Positions 1-10,921 of a DNA stretch of 64,000 bases are shown piece after piece (position 1 is the stretch's first letter; each line of letters starts with the position of its first letter). This stretch comes from Rhodocollybia butyracea (lineage: Eukaryota > Basidiomycota > Agaricomycetes > Agaricales > Omphalotaceae): NCBI GenBank assembly GCA_015501585.1, contig JADNRY010000173.1:62001-126000 (forward strand), read 5' to 3'. Under the pieces are notes generated by a model. It worked only from the letters and a program-made list of their open reading frames with translations. It had not been told where the DNA came from and searched no databases. Both the position numbers and the translations under genes were made by a program.

Positions 1-602
1 TTAAATTCCGATGAGACGTTGACACCCATGAGCGAGTTTTTGAAATATCCTTCACGCCATCACATCTGTTTATGACAGTGAGTACGTTTTCATGTAAATA
101 GGAATACAACTCACGTTAATGTGACATTTTTGCCTTTCAACTTCGACTTCAGCTCCTCCTCAACACGAGCATGCTCTTCCTTCAATAGTCTCCCTGCAAG
201 CACTTCGCGCGACGGTATGACATCCCCAGCACACGAGCGGAACATCAAAAACAATTTGATAACCTCTGGGTCTGAGACCCAACTATAAGAGAGATTTGCT
301 GACACTGTAGCACGCAGGAATTGTGCATGAACCTCTTTCTCCTGTTCATCGGTGAAAGGAATGCTTATTCCCTTGAATACTCTGAGTTTGGCTTGTTGTT
401 TTAAAACTCTGTCGACAGCTTTGTGTTTTTTCAAGGGAGCCAGTCCGGAATCATTGGTACTCTCAGTATCTTCTTCAACTCCATCTGAATTCCTCACCCT
501 TTTACCCTTCTGCTCCTTTTTTTCCAGCTCCTTTGCCTTGTAAATAGCCGTCAAAGATGCATACCGGCAGCTATGGTCCCCACCTAAGATATGTGCAATC
601 AT
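1..602 (-). pseudogene. hAT-type (DUF659-like) transposase remnant, truncated by window edge
   Basis: A 163-residue reading frame (602 to 111) runs through a basic, probably nuclear-targeting stretch and then 'SYSWVSDPEVIKLFLMF' and 'RSCAGDVIPSREVLAGRLL'. These match what I recall of the region just before the first catalytic Asp in Agaricomycete hAT/DUF659 RNase-H-fold proteins. A donor after the codons for NVTL opens a 49-bp intron (66-114, GTGAGT...AAACAG). The next exon gives 'CDGVKDISK', which carries the expected first catalytic Asp, and then needs a one-base shift to continue as 'SLMGVNVSSEF'. That points to a broken copy. The N-terminal zinc finger is not clearly seen and the rest lies outside the window. 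The hAT assignment is from motif memory, not a search. Confidence 0.55.
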
Positions 603-1454
603 GGCTCTCTTTTCACCGAGTACTGACCCGACTACAGTGCAAGCTAGTATTTTCAGCTAAGTGAAGCTCTACATTAATTTGGACTATAACGTACCATTTT
701 TAAAGGCTGTATCATCTGAAAGTTCACGTGTACTCTCATCATCAACATCAGCAAAACGTGTTTGCACGAAAAGCCGCTTTCCGGCACTGGGGCCGCTGGA
801 AGCCGCTGGAAACGGCTGTGTGGTGCCTGACAACGGCTCCAGCTCACCCACGGTTTGCTGATGAAGCTGAGCACGGCCTAGCTGATTGCGTATACATCCG
901 AGACAGAAAGCTCGATGGTGAGTAGAATTTTCCTTTGCCCCTGCCAGAAAAACTGCCACATTTCTCCCTTTTGACGAGCCATTGCTGAAGTCGAGACTGC
1001 AAACTCGCAATACGGCGCCTGAACCGAATTGTGTTCACGTGCACATTAAGACTTAATTAACCCTTAAGAAAATTCTGGCCGAACTTAAGTCTTAATTAAG
1101 AAAGAAATTAAGGCCTTAATCTTAATTAAGTCTTAAGTCTTAACCACAACACTGTGTAGATGATATATCGGACGTCTATCCTACTGCAACATTGGAGTAC
1201 ACAGCTTTTGTCGCCTGAAAAAAAGACTAGGGTCTAGTGCTTTCAAAATATTTGAATACTTGAATGTTGACTAGGACAAGTACTTTGAAGCATTCCAGCT
1301 CTTTAGAGCTTTAGTATTGAATTGATATCAGATAGATTAAAGACGTACTGGTAAAGAGTATCATTATTTAATAGGCTGAAAGAAAATGCATCCTCGAAAG
1401 CAACTTGAAAGCAACTCGCCAATGTGCCAATAGCGCTTGAGCTTCCGGGCCTAC
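603..1454. repeat. Intergenic repeats: 34.5-kb-related repeat and TTAATTAAG-rich segment
   Basis: No convincing gene. Positions 762-866 are a GC-rich segment with alternating GCCGCT/AGCGGC-like words that recurs near 34,530-34,640 (shared core AAGCCGCTTTCCGGCACTG, and GTGCCTGA...GGCTCCAGCTCAC further on). Positions 1,048-1,145 are built almost wholly of TTAAGACTTAATTAAG-like words in both orientations, ending CAACACTG at 1,152. That end resembles the terminus of a hAT element (its complement begins CAGTGTTG), but I could not find a matching left end or target duplication. Confidence 0.5.
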
Positions 1455-2072
1455 CACTACGCCAGCGCCAAATGATAACAGGCGAAAAAGTTACCGAAAT
1501 TGTATTTGTAATTAGTTGTCTTTTTCAATGCAAATTACTTAGGAAAAAGACTATCTTTTTCCTGCGAAAATTTAATTGAGAAAGAGTCTGAATTTCGCCG
1601 GTAATCTATATTCTTTCCCGGCTGAAAAAGATAAGGAAATCGCTTATCTTTATCGCTCGACATTCATTAAAAATTTCATGGGCAGAAACTGGGCGGGAAC
1701 TGGGCAGCTCGCTCATGTGACCCTGATATGCCTTTTTTTGCTAATCGGGCCGAAATTTGCTCTAAAAAAGGCATATCAAGGTCACATGAGGGAGCTGCCC
1801 ATTCCCGCCCGGTTCCTGCCCAGTTTCTGCCCATTAAGTTTCTGCCCGCGAAATTTTTAATGAATGTCGAGCAATAAAGATAAGCAATTTCCTTATCTTT
1901 TTCTGCCGGGAAAGAATTTAGATTACCGCCGAAATTCGGACTCTTTCTCAATTAAATTTTCGCAGGAAAAAGGTAGTCATTTTCCTAAGTAATTTGCATT
2001 GAAAAAGACCACTAATTACAAATACAATTTCGCTAACTTTTTCGCCCATTATTATTTGGCACTGGCGTAGTG
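1455..2072. mobile_element. Foldback MITE with CACTA termini, 618 bp
   Basis: Two arms of about 290-300 bp are near-perfect inverted copies across almost the whole element; only a few tens of bases at the centre (around 1,750) are unpaired. The termini read CACTACGCCAGCGCCAAAT on the left and CACTACGCCAGTGCCAAAT on the complement of the right. The flanks carry a 3-bp duplication, TAC, at 1,452-1,454 and 2,073-2,075. CACTA ends with a 3-bp duplication are the signature of CACTA/EnSpm-type (CMC) transposons. It encodes nothing. The Plavaka transposase fragment near 35-36.6 kb belongs to a related superfamily, but no link between the two is shown. Confidence 0.85.
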
Positions 2073-2379
2073 TACATGACGGGACCACTTAGTTAGTTTA
2101 TCCTTCCACTGCCACATCCTTCCTCGTTCTCATTCCCTCCTATTGCACAGCCTCCAACTTCGCCCGCTGGGTTGTATAAGCCAAACAAAAGCCAAAGCTT
2201 CTGGTACTCCAGGATCACCAACCACTAAACAAGTTTCGTTGGCATTTACACCCGATGGCAGAGACGATGGTCAATAGCGAAAGGTCTTCTACTTCTTCTA
2301 CTGCTGATGCGCACCTTCTGCTTGTGATGGCAGTGGAGATAAATGACAATAACCACTACAGTACTTACCTTTAAGGAGA

Positions 2380-2770
2380 ATGAGCGAAAAGGAGGAATGG
2401 GAGGAGCCCAATGATCCTAATCCGGAATCCGGAGAAAGGTGAGTGTGATGCCCTGTGGTTTGTAGTATTTCTCATGATGATTGTGTCTGCAGTCTCATAC
2501 GACAAGTCGCTGTGCTGACATTCATCAAGTCTGCGTTCCGGACCATAATAATACAGGGTGCAGTGGAGCTCAATGAAAGACAGGATAGGGCAAGAGTTGT
2601 TCAGGTACGCTACTGATTCATAAGTTCATAGGACCTTTGACTAATTGTACTCCCCCCCTCCTCAACAGCTCTCCGCTCATGTCAAAACAGACATATCCCT
2701 CTCTCGTTCAATATTCACTACACCCAACCTGTTAACTGAAACGGCGTATAGCCCCGGATGTCGCCAATGA
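2380..2770 (+). CDS. Small spliced hypothetical protein (about 90 aa)
   Basis: Inferred exons are 2,380-2,438, 2,493-2,604 and 2,669-2,770. The introns are 54 and 64 bp with GT-AG ends, and phases agree (59 + 112 nt = 57 codons). The product starts MSEKEEWEEPND (acidic), continues 'VAVLTFIKSAFRTIIIQGAV' (hydrophobic, one possible membrane or buried helix) and ends near 'SLSRSIFTTPN' before TGA. Part of the last exon has a relative at about 18,430-18,480 on the same strand ('SLSYSIFTTPN'), so the gene or exon has been duplicated. The frame just after the stop stays open to 2,996 (frame of 'PDVANDKKHMLEGELR'), so a lost intron or frameshift may have shortened it. Function unknown. Confidence 0.45.
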
Positions 2771-2996
2771 CAAGAAACACATGCTTGAGGGAGAACTACG
2801 AGTGGCAAGTCCGATTATGGCATCATGCAAGAAGCCACCGAGTACTGAGAGCTCTTCCGAGTACACAGACAAACAACAACGAAGCCTGGGTGTCGTGAAA
2901 TCTAGGACTTCTTTTATTACATCATTGTTCTTGGGTACAGAGGGGAGCGGAGACTACATTTCTGGGGACCATCTACGACAGCTGAAATTTGTATGA

Positions 2997-3720
2997 TGGG
3001 ATCGAGTCTAATTGGGTGAGCGGAGTTGGGATCGGATTGAACTTTAGCGGAGGGCGGAGGGAAGGAAGTGCTGTAGCAGGAGCCGAAGCTTGAGGCGGTA
3101 GGGTGTGAGACGGTAGTTCATTGTATATGGGATATGGGGCTAGGTTCCAGGTATCAATACGGCGTTTATCCTCTTGGCAGGAACCCTCTTTGCTCAAGCT
3201 CATCGTTGTTGGATATTCAGTCCGCGGTATATGGCCGCCGGTATGTACAGCTCCAATACCGAGTAGATATCAGACCCGAGTTCTTATCATTTGTTTTAAC
3301 TTTTATTTCATTGATACGGATTTCTACTTATACTGTATGTATCGACGTTCCCTTCTTTTCCTCAGCCTTCATCACTTCTGGCTGAGGTATGTCTATTATA
3401 CTTATGCTCTATGTCCATTATGCTCATACTGTATCTATAGCTTAGTTGTACATTGTACTAACGTGTCTCTTAGCTATGGTAATATGATTCAGCCTTCATC
3501 ACTTCTGGCTGAGCTTAGTTGTACATCGTACTAACGTGTCTCTTAGTTCCAACAATTGTCAGCGGGGTGCAGTCTCAGAAAGCACGCCTATATTGTTTGA
3601 ACGAACAGTGAACAATAGTAGCTCATTAGCCCGCTGACGACATGCCAGAAGAGAAAGAGAATCCGGTTTTGATTGGGGCGGACTTGCTCTGCGTTCAAGG
3701 TTCAATGAGGTAAGGAGGGA
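2997..3720. repeat. Intergenic, with local tandem duplication
   Basis: No gene recognised. The 24-bp word CAGCCTTCATCACTTCTGGC (and following bases) occurs at about 3,363 and 3,490, and CTTAGTTGTACATTGTACTAAC at about 3,441 recurs with one mismatch at about 3,515. This is a local duplication of roughly 75-125 bp. Confidence 0.6.
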
Positions 3721-4113
3721 TTACCAACTTGGAATAGAACTTGCCTGACTAGGATGGTTGGTAAATGTTCGAGCTAAGACCGATAAACTGGTTACGTGGC
3801 TGGTGTACATCTCCATCTGTATCTCGAGCACCCTGGTATCATGCACGAGCTTGATTTTGACTTGAGGAGCGACAATAGTATTCACAGTTGAATGATAGAT
3901 TTGACCAATTTTTATAACAGGAGCCCTGTTAATATCGTGTATGTATACACAGCAAGATACAGATAACAGAATGAGGATGACACCTGGATAAATACATGTT
4001 TCCTCCCCGTCTGTACCGCTCAAACATATAGACCATTCGCCGAGAAACTTTGATGGACATCTCCGCACCGAGCGTATGATTACATCTACAAAGGAAAGGT
4101 CAGCCGTTTTCAT
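3721..4113 (-). CDS. Hypothetical ORF, 130 aa
   Basis: One uninterrupted frame from ATG at 4,113 to TAA-side end at 3,721. It is mixed in composition, with a hydrophobic stretch 'VILILLSVSCCVYI' around residues 45-58 that could be one membrane segment, followed by a charged part with 'KIKLVHDTRVLEIQMEMY'. No family recognised. No introns needed, no promoter signal seen, and no neighbour that suggests a role. It may be spurious. Confidence 0.25.
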   Translation of the reverse strand: MKTADLSFVDVIIRSVRRCPSKFLGEWSICLSGTDGEETCIYPGVILILLSVSCCVYIHDINRAPVIKIGQIYHSTVNTIVAPQVKIKLVHDTRVLEIQMEMYTSHVTSLSVLARTFTNHPSQASSIPSW

Positions 4114-5960
4114 ATACGAAAATGGAAGGGTAAAATGTGAGATTCGAGCTCAGCATTTGGCAGCTTCTATATGGGTCATAGGTCCCGAAGCTTCATAGAA
4201 TCCACTGCTTCGGTTTCTGCCACCGTGAGCAGATACGAGATCCCAGCCGTCATGCTCAACGCTATACCTGTTAAAGCACTTCCAGATCCATAAAAATCAT
4301 GTCCACCGTTAATACACTGGTTTTCTGGCAAGGCCTGTATAATCTAGATATTGCTATGTTAGGCTTATCTGCATTGTACATTGGATACTAAGGGCTATAG
4401 TGAGTCCCGCACTGTTAGCCAAAGCTGATAGGAAGTCTATTGTACCCACTGAGTTGCATTTTGGATGGTATAAGCATTTGCCACATTCTGTACTCAAACC
4501 CAAGTCCTATGCAAGTGGACATAAAACTAGGAAATACTAGTGATCACTCAATATGAGGCTAGACTTACTTGATGCATACTCAAGGGAACTGCATTCACAC
4601 ACAAGTTCACAAGTGGAGGTGTTAGTTCAACAGAGACATACTTGGCTATTTGCTAGATAATGTTCATGGACATAAATGATTGGCTTATATATATGATTTC
4701 AGTCAGCATAAAGTCTGCTGAATCATACAACATCTGAAAGGATTACTGATCATACTTGAAATGATGACTGATACATTTCAAGTGATTTAAATCAACAAAC
4801 ATGATTACTCATATACCCTATACCCACTTACTAAGGCTACTTTCATTACTCATCTCAGTTTCTCCTGCTTACTGTACACATGTATCCATTTATGGTAATA
4901 CCCCGAAAATGTATAAAAGGGATCACCACTTGAGGTGCATCCCCAGGTTTTGACTCCCAGTTGATCCTCACAGACTTAGTAACCTCGTTGTGTTTGCCCT
5001 GAAGAACACTCTATTCTTAGTGACACTGTGTAACTATTACACAGCAAGCTGAATCTAGTTTACAGTTCTCTCTGCTCAGTACATCAGTGGTTCTAAATCT
5101 AGAAACCCCATTGGCCCACTGTCATGCCCTAGGCATATACAGACTGCCGACGTTTCCTGCTTACCATTACATAACCTGCTTCCGCCGCATTTCCGGTTCC
5201 GATACACTTCCACTTTGCTTCTGTTTTACTTTTTCCTTCACTGTACACTTTCTATGATCCCGTCGATCCATTCTCCATCATTCTTACAATCATACATATG
5301 CTTTATGCTCATCCCGCCGCTTCTGCTTATGTTCATTGTTGTCTTTCATCCCTTGTACTTCTTTTGGCTATTCTTGTCTTTTCTACTCTCAGATTATTAC
5401 CTATCGCTACTCCGGTCCTCGAGTACCCTTTATATAGTTCCGTACCATGTCAAGTACAGTAGATTGGAAATATTGCTTAACCCCTTGACTCGTGTGCTCT
5501 TGTGTGTTCTGGTTTCTCGCTTTATCTGTTTCTTTAACTCTGTTTCTTCACTCCATCGTTTTCACAACCTTTGCAATCTACTATCATCTATTTGGTTCCG
5601 CTTTGTTTGCGCTGCATCAGGTCAGCTACCGCTTGACCTTCCGCTTCCGCTCATATCGCTATCAAAGCCGCTTGCACTTAGTGGGTCCTACCCTTCGAGT
5701 CGGAAACTCATCTACTCTTAGGCTTACTTGCCGAGTTCATTCTATCGCCTGTACGGACCTGCCGTCCTTACATTATTCCCTTGGATAATCCCGACACGGG
5801 TCTTACATCCCATAGGCACTTCTTTCACATCTCAAACCAACTTTCCCAGTTTGGCTGAACAACGGCAGTACGGAGCGTATCCGCACTTTGGTTTCCAGGT
5901 TTGTAACCCGCGCTCGAAGGATTCCGCCTAGATCCTTACACCCACTTCTCTATTGTGAGA
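4114..5960. other. Intergenic; possible solo LTR with TATA box around 4.36-5.09 kb
   Basis: AT-rich, no gene recognised. A TATA box (TATAAAAGG, 4,912-4,920) is followed by a pyrimidine-rich leader ending CTCTGCTCAGTACATCA near 5,087 and then TGGTTCTAAATC, which has the look of an LTR end and primer-binding site. TGTTAGGC at 4,357 could be the other end. No second LTR or target duplication was found. The stretch at 5,497-5,555 is repeated at the far right end of the window. Confidence 0.3.
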
Positions 5961-5989
5961 GTGTGAATTGTGACAAGTCATATTGTTGA

Positions 5990-6225
5990 CTTATTGTTTG
6001 GACATTTGGTCCCATTGTTGAAAGGCGCTTGGCCTATTGTTTGGATGCTTGGTCCCATTGTTTGGACGCTTGGTCCCATTGTTTGGACATTTGGTCCCAT
6101 TGTTGAAAGGCGCTTGGCCTATTGTTGGACGCTTGGTCCCATTGTTTGGACATTTGGTCCCATTGTTGAAAGGCGCTTGGCCTATTGTTTGGACACTTGG
6201 TCCCATTGTTGGAATTGGCACTTGG
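5990..6225. repeat. Minisatellite, unit of about 18-20 bp
   Basis: Tandem variants of TTGGACGCTTGGTCCCATTG alternate with GAAAGGCGCTTGGCCTATTG. There are about a dozen units, and higher-order groups of units are themselves repeated. Open frames across it are consequences of the repeat, not genes. Confidence 0.85.
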
Positions 6226-8507
6226 ACCTTCTTTGTTTTAAGAAGTAAATCTAGAAACAACCCTACACTTAGTACATACTTTGTGGAAAGAAGGTCCCCC
6301 TTCTCTAAAAAGCTTGGTCAATACAATTCATGGAGGAATCCTTGACAACTCTTAGTAAAAACTCGCACAACTAAAAATGCGCTGATAAGACAGTTGTTCA
6401 TTACAACAGTTGAACCAGTACAGACGTAATACCGTTTTCTTCATAGATATGAGCCCGGCTGCATGCTACACCGATATCCGGCATTGTAGGCACTAGGCAG
6501 GGGAGAAAGTCCTAATGAATTTGGAGAATATCTGACACTTGGGATAGAGTAGGGATGGGTTGCGGAGTTATTGACGGTTCAAAGCATTGGATGAAGAGAT
6601 TGCAGCGCGAGACGGATGCTGGAGGAACCGTCGCATCGAGACACTGAAATGAGGGTAGAGATGGAGGTGCTGAAAATGGGGTTTGGATTCTGTGCCATAT
6701 GAGGAAGATGTTGTGTTGTTGCATATAGGAAAGAAACGAGTTGTTGGAGTTACGGTGAATGGAGTAAGCAGGGGTAGGGGACGCTCAAAACCATGGAGAT
6801 ACGATTCCATCGTCAAGCTGCCTTGGGCTTGTCAAGAAATAGACATGGGAGAAGTATCCAAGTAATTTGAGTTGTCGTGGCTGAGTCAAGGAGAGACAAA
6901 GATGATAGAGGAGGCTGTCGAGGTTCTATCGATATCTCCGAGATCATCAATTCATCAAGATGGGAAGCTGGCCTTGTTGCCTAGGGCCCAAAAGGACTGA
7001 TGTGTGTGTGTCAGTGACGGCCCTTTGAGGATCCAGGTCAACTGTGGATGGATGGAGAGCAGCCAAGCATTCATTCAATGTGGTGTCTGTTGCGGCGTGA
7101 GTGCCAGCAAACTTTGGTAGCCTCATTGTAGGCTCGGTATCTCCCTGATTTCAATGAAAAAGTAAGTATACCATGATATAACAGTCGAATGTAAAAGCAC
7201 CTGTGCACCCTCATAAACCTCCGAGCTCCAGAGCTCCAGCTTTAGTCCAAAGTTCTCCTAGAGTCTATTTGCAGGTATTCTTGGCTTTGAAAGCACTAGA
7301 CAGATTTCAGAAACATCACAGGTAGCCGGTATCAGCCTTGTTGTACATGTGAAGAAGTGAGCAAAGCGCATAGGCGCTAGTACATCATTAATAAGACATT
7401 CTCAGCCCCACAGGAAATCACCTCTCCTCAATACCATCTAATCCGTGTCTTTGATTCCAGCTTCTTTACTCCCCGTAATTCTTGACTACAGCTTCCAGTA
7501 TGAGCTTGCTCAATCACGGCGAATGCTAGTCCTGTCCATCTTCGTCTTTGTCTGCGATGATGACAATTCAGAACTTAAGGCATGGAGATTCATGGAAAGC
7601 TTGTCCTGGAGTGTACCTGAAATAAAGACCCAGAGTCATGAAGAACGACAGCAAAGCATGGGACGGGAAGGGCCAAAAAATGTCACCTGGGCCTCCTCAA
7701 GCTCCAGCTCTCAAAAGCTCTTTCTGGTAACATGTTAGGCGGTAATGGAAACTTCAGGTATACTCAACCTTCAAGTTGCCTCCAAACTCTCTATACAACT
7801 CAAAAGTGGGCCTCTGCAATTGTTCCAGGCAGTACTCTGTGTTGAACAAGATGCAAGCCATCCGGATCAGGTAATCGACGCGACCAGCTTGCCCTTCCCT
7901 TAGCCCTTCTTCATTGGACTTTGAGTTTACTGTGCGTTTGATCATCCCATGCCCTGCTCCTCTGAAAGGCCTCATACCCAGATTTATACTCTTTCGAACT
8001 TTTGTGACAAATTTTCAATTATCAATTTGTCTAAACTTAAGCTAGCCTCAGCTAGGTACTCCGCATCTGTGCTTTTGCAGTCAGTTCTGTTGCACTATAT
8101 GATGTCCTATCCCTTTGAATGAATCTCAGCTGGTGCGTACATTCATTCAGTACTTGCTGTTCAAAACACTCATGAATATGATATCAGAATGAGAGCATTG
8201 ACTCTTGAGACAATTTTATGCTTCCCTTAGTTGTGTATCTTTGTTCATTGAGAGTGACAGAAATTTTCAGCCATTGCATAGGTTGGTACATTGTCAGTAT
8301 TAAGTATTATTGTACCATCATCTTACATTTGGGTCTCTCGCTTTGCCAAAACTGGGTGCAGCCTGCTATGCAGTATTGCAACAAGGTACTGATTCTGTAA
8401 ACTACTTGAGACTATAGAGGCATGATTTTTTATTTTTTATTTGCCCCTGTGGCTCTACATAACTGTCCTGTTTACTCAGTAGCCACTACTAGGGCATCCA
8501 CTGAGGC
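6226..8507. other. Intergenic, no gene supported
   Basis: Short open frames occur on both strands but none has a recognisable domain or a consistent splice pattern. A minus-strand frame at 7,754-7,975 ('GQAGRVDYLIRMACILFNTE') looks coding in composition and is followed by a GTATAC donor. I could not extend it. Confidence 0.4.
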
Positions 8508-9195
8508 CTATTTAATTAGCAATACCTGTCTTTTATAATCCTCTCTGACACCAAGCTTTACAAGGTCCCACCACTCCTCAGAGTTAGGCTCTCTGGAGGA
8601 GTTTTCAAGTTTATCAAGGTAGAACTTGCATGCCCTTTGAGTTCGTGGACGCTCCCATGCTCCTTGGAGCATTTCACAGTATTTGAGTGTTTCCATGAAT
8701 GCACCCTTGGCATCTTCTTTCTGCCCTTTCTTCATCCAAGCCCTTCCCAAATGGAACAGGATCCGGACAATACCCAATGGCCTCCCATAAGTCTTGCTGC
8801 TCTCCAAGCCTTCCATTAAAGACTCCACAGCCTTGTCATAGTCACACAGGGAGATGAACACCATCCCAACCATATGAAGTGCATAAAAAGTCTGCACATT
8901 TAATTTTTTAGTTTCTTCCAGAGCAATTAAACACCATTGCTTAGCCTCCTGGAGTCTCCCAAGGCTACTATAGGCAAATGTTAGATGTAGTGCACATTGT
9001 TGTTGATGAATTGGCAGATTATTAGGATTGCAGAACTCTCAAGTGGTGGTGAAGACTGGAATTGATTGAGCATCCCTGCCATTTGTAAGTGATATCTGGC
9101 ACATTGCTATACCTGCTGGATCTTCCAAAGATTGAAATTCTGCCAAGGCACCTTTGAGACTTTGATGATCTTTGGAATCAGTGTAACGGGATATC

Positions 9196-10921
9196 TAGGG
9201 CTCGTCACCATACGTACCGTATACGGTACGGAGATTTTCTCCATATTTACGGACCAACTTTGTCTCCTACGGTATGGTACAGGTAAAATACGGCCGTATT
9301 CCGTATATGGACGGTACTTAGGATCACGTGTTACAATGAACTCCTTCGCCCCAAATATGTGGTGAATAGTATGTATTTTGCATGTATCAAGGTCTTAAGG
9401 CTCTTATTCTAATTGTATGTGCTTCTCCTGCTTCAGAACTGCGAGAAAAAGTTATTATATGTGCATGTGATGGTGCGTGACATTATGTGACCACCATAAA
9501 AGATGTTGAGTACACTTCCAAAAAGGGTGGGCTTGTTCAAAAGTGTCTATAGGAGTAGCATTCAAGTGCTCTGTTGAGCTGTAGCACCTCAAAATCTAAT
9601 ACCATTCAGTGATGTCCTTATGTACACCAAAAGTACCGTATACGGCGTAACGGTACGGTAAAATACGGTTCGCTTGAAGGTCTTATGGTCAGTGTTGCCG
9701 GGGTTCGGTTCGGTGCGCGAACCCCTTAATTTGGCCGAACCTCGAACCTGAACCTCAGGTTCGGTTCGATATTTTCCGAACCTCGCACCTGAACCCCAGG
9801 TTCGGGTTCGGAGGTTCGGGTTCGGGTTCGAACCAGGTTCGAACCTTTGAACCTCAAAAATTTGGCAAAATTGATAAGATTAATTTACAAACTTACCTTT
9901 CTGGCCATGTATGTACCGATGATACTGCATTTTTCTTAATTAGCACTTGGTTAAATGACTGGTGGCCAGTGAGCATGATGCTCCTCCACTTTCCAAGTTT
10001 CTCAGTGTGCAATCATCTGTAATGTCAGTGATACATGCCCTCCAAGTCCAGCCCAGCTTGATAGTGTATGAGTTAAACCTCATGAAGTGCTCAAGGCTGG
10101 GCAGAAAACTTATCTGAGCCTTCAGACAGGGTTTGAGCTGTGGCACTCAGCACTACAAATAATTACATTTTTTGAGAGATCAGATTAAGCTGGATAGTAG
10201 ACAGATCTTCCATGGATCAATTTAACCACACAATTTATAAATGTGGCTACCTATGTTCATGATGCTGGAATGTAATCTATCTCATCCTATCATGGTTCTT
10301 AGTCTGGCTTTAGTAATTCATTTTCACAAGTTTTGGAAGATGTTTTGTGTTTCCTACCTCTAGGCCCTCCCAAAGCTTTGCAATAGAGTTTGGTATAGTA
10401 TAGCCTTATATACGTGAAGTTTTCTTTGTATATTAACCAGATTTCTGGTCAACTTTCAAGGAGCTTTGCAATCAGTATAATGAGTGCCAAGTTCATTGAT
10501 CTTATAAATGATCAAGTAAGTATGATAAGAAAAAATTACAAGGTACAAAAACAAGGTAAATAATTGCATTTTTGAGACAAGGATAAATACTTCACATTAG
10601 GTTCCTCAGGAAAAATAGAAACAGGGTTGAAATTTTTGTTCCATGGTGCCAAAAGCACACTAAAAAATTGTATGCGGTTCGGAGGTTCGAACCTCGGTGC
10701 ACCTCGAACCCAGGTTCACAGACTTCCCGAACCTGCACCTGAACCTTGAGGTTCGGTTTGAGGAAATCGTCGAACCGCACCTGAACCTTAGGTTCGGTTC
10801 GGGTTCGAACCCGGTGCAGGAGGTTCTCGAACCGACCCGCGGCAACACTGCTTATGGTACGGAAGATTTCCCGTAACTTACGGCCGTACTCCGTAGCCTA
10901 CGGATACGGTGAAGAGCCCTA
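9196..10921. mobile_element. Non-autonomous hAT-type element (outer), inserted in the NLR-like gene
   Basis: The ends are TAGGGCTCGTCACC and, on the complement of the right end, TAGGGCTCTTCACC. The flanking 8-bp duplication GGGATATC lies at 9,188-9,195 and 10,922-10,929, typical of hAT. Removing the element and one duplication joins two TPR-coding halves of the host gene. Without the inner element it is about 557 bp. The subterminal DNA is crowded with TACGGT/ACCGTA words in both orientations. No coding capacity. Confidence 0.88.
9690..10850. mobile_element. Non-autonomous hAT-type element (inner), 1,161 bp
   Basis: The ends CAGTGTTGCCG and its inverted partner CGGCAACACTG are flanked by the 8-bp duplication CTTATGGT (9,682-9,689 and 10,851-10,858). 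Both duplications lie inside the outer element, so this is the later insertion. The subterminal 150 bp on each side is almost entirely GGTTCG/CGAACC words, plausible binding sites for a transposase supplied in trans. The middle 700 bp is AT-rich and non-coding. Confidence 0.9.

Noticed and set aside
5970..6345. Plus and minus frames across 6 kb encoding repeated 'GPIVWT' or 'NNGTKCP' units
   Set aside because: Produced by the minisatellite; no start context, introns or domain.
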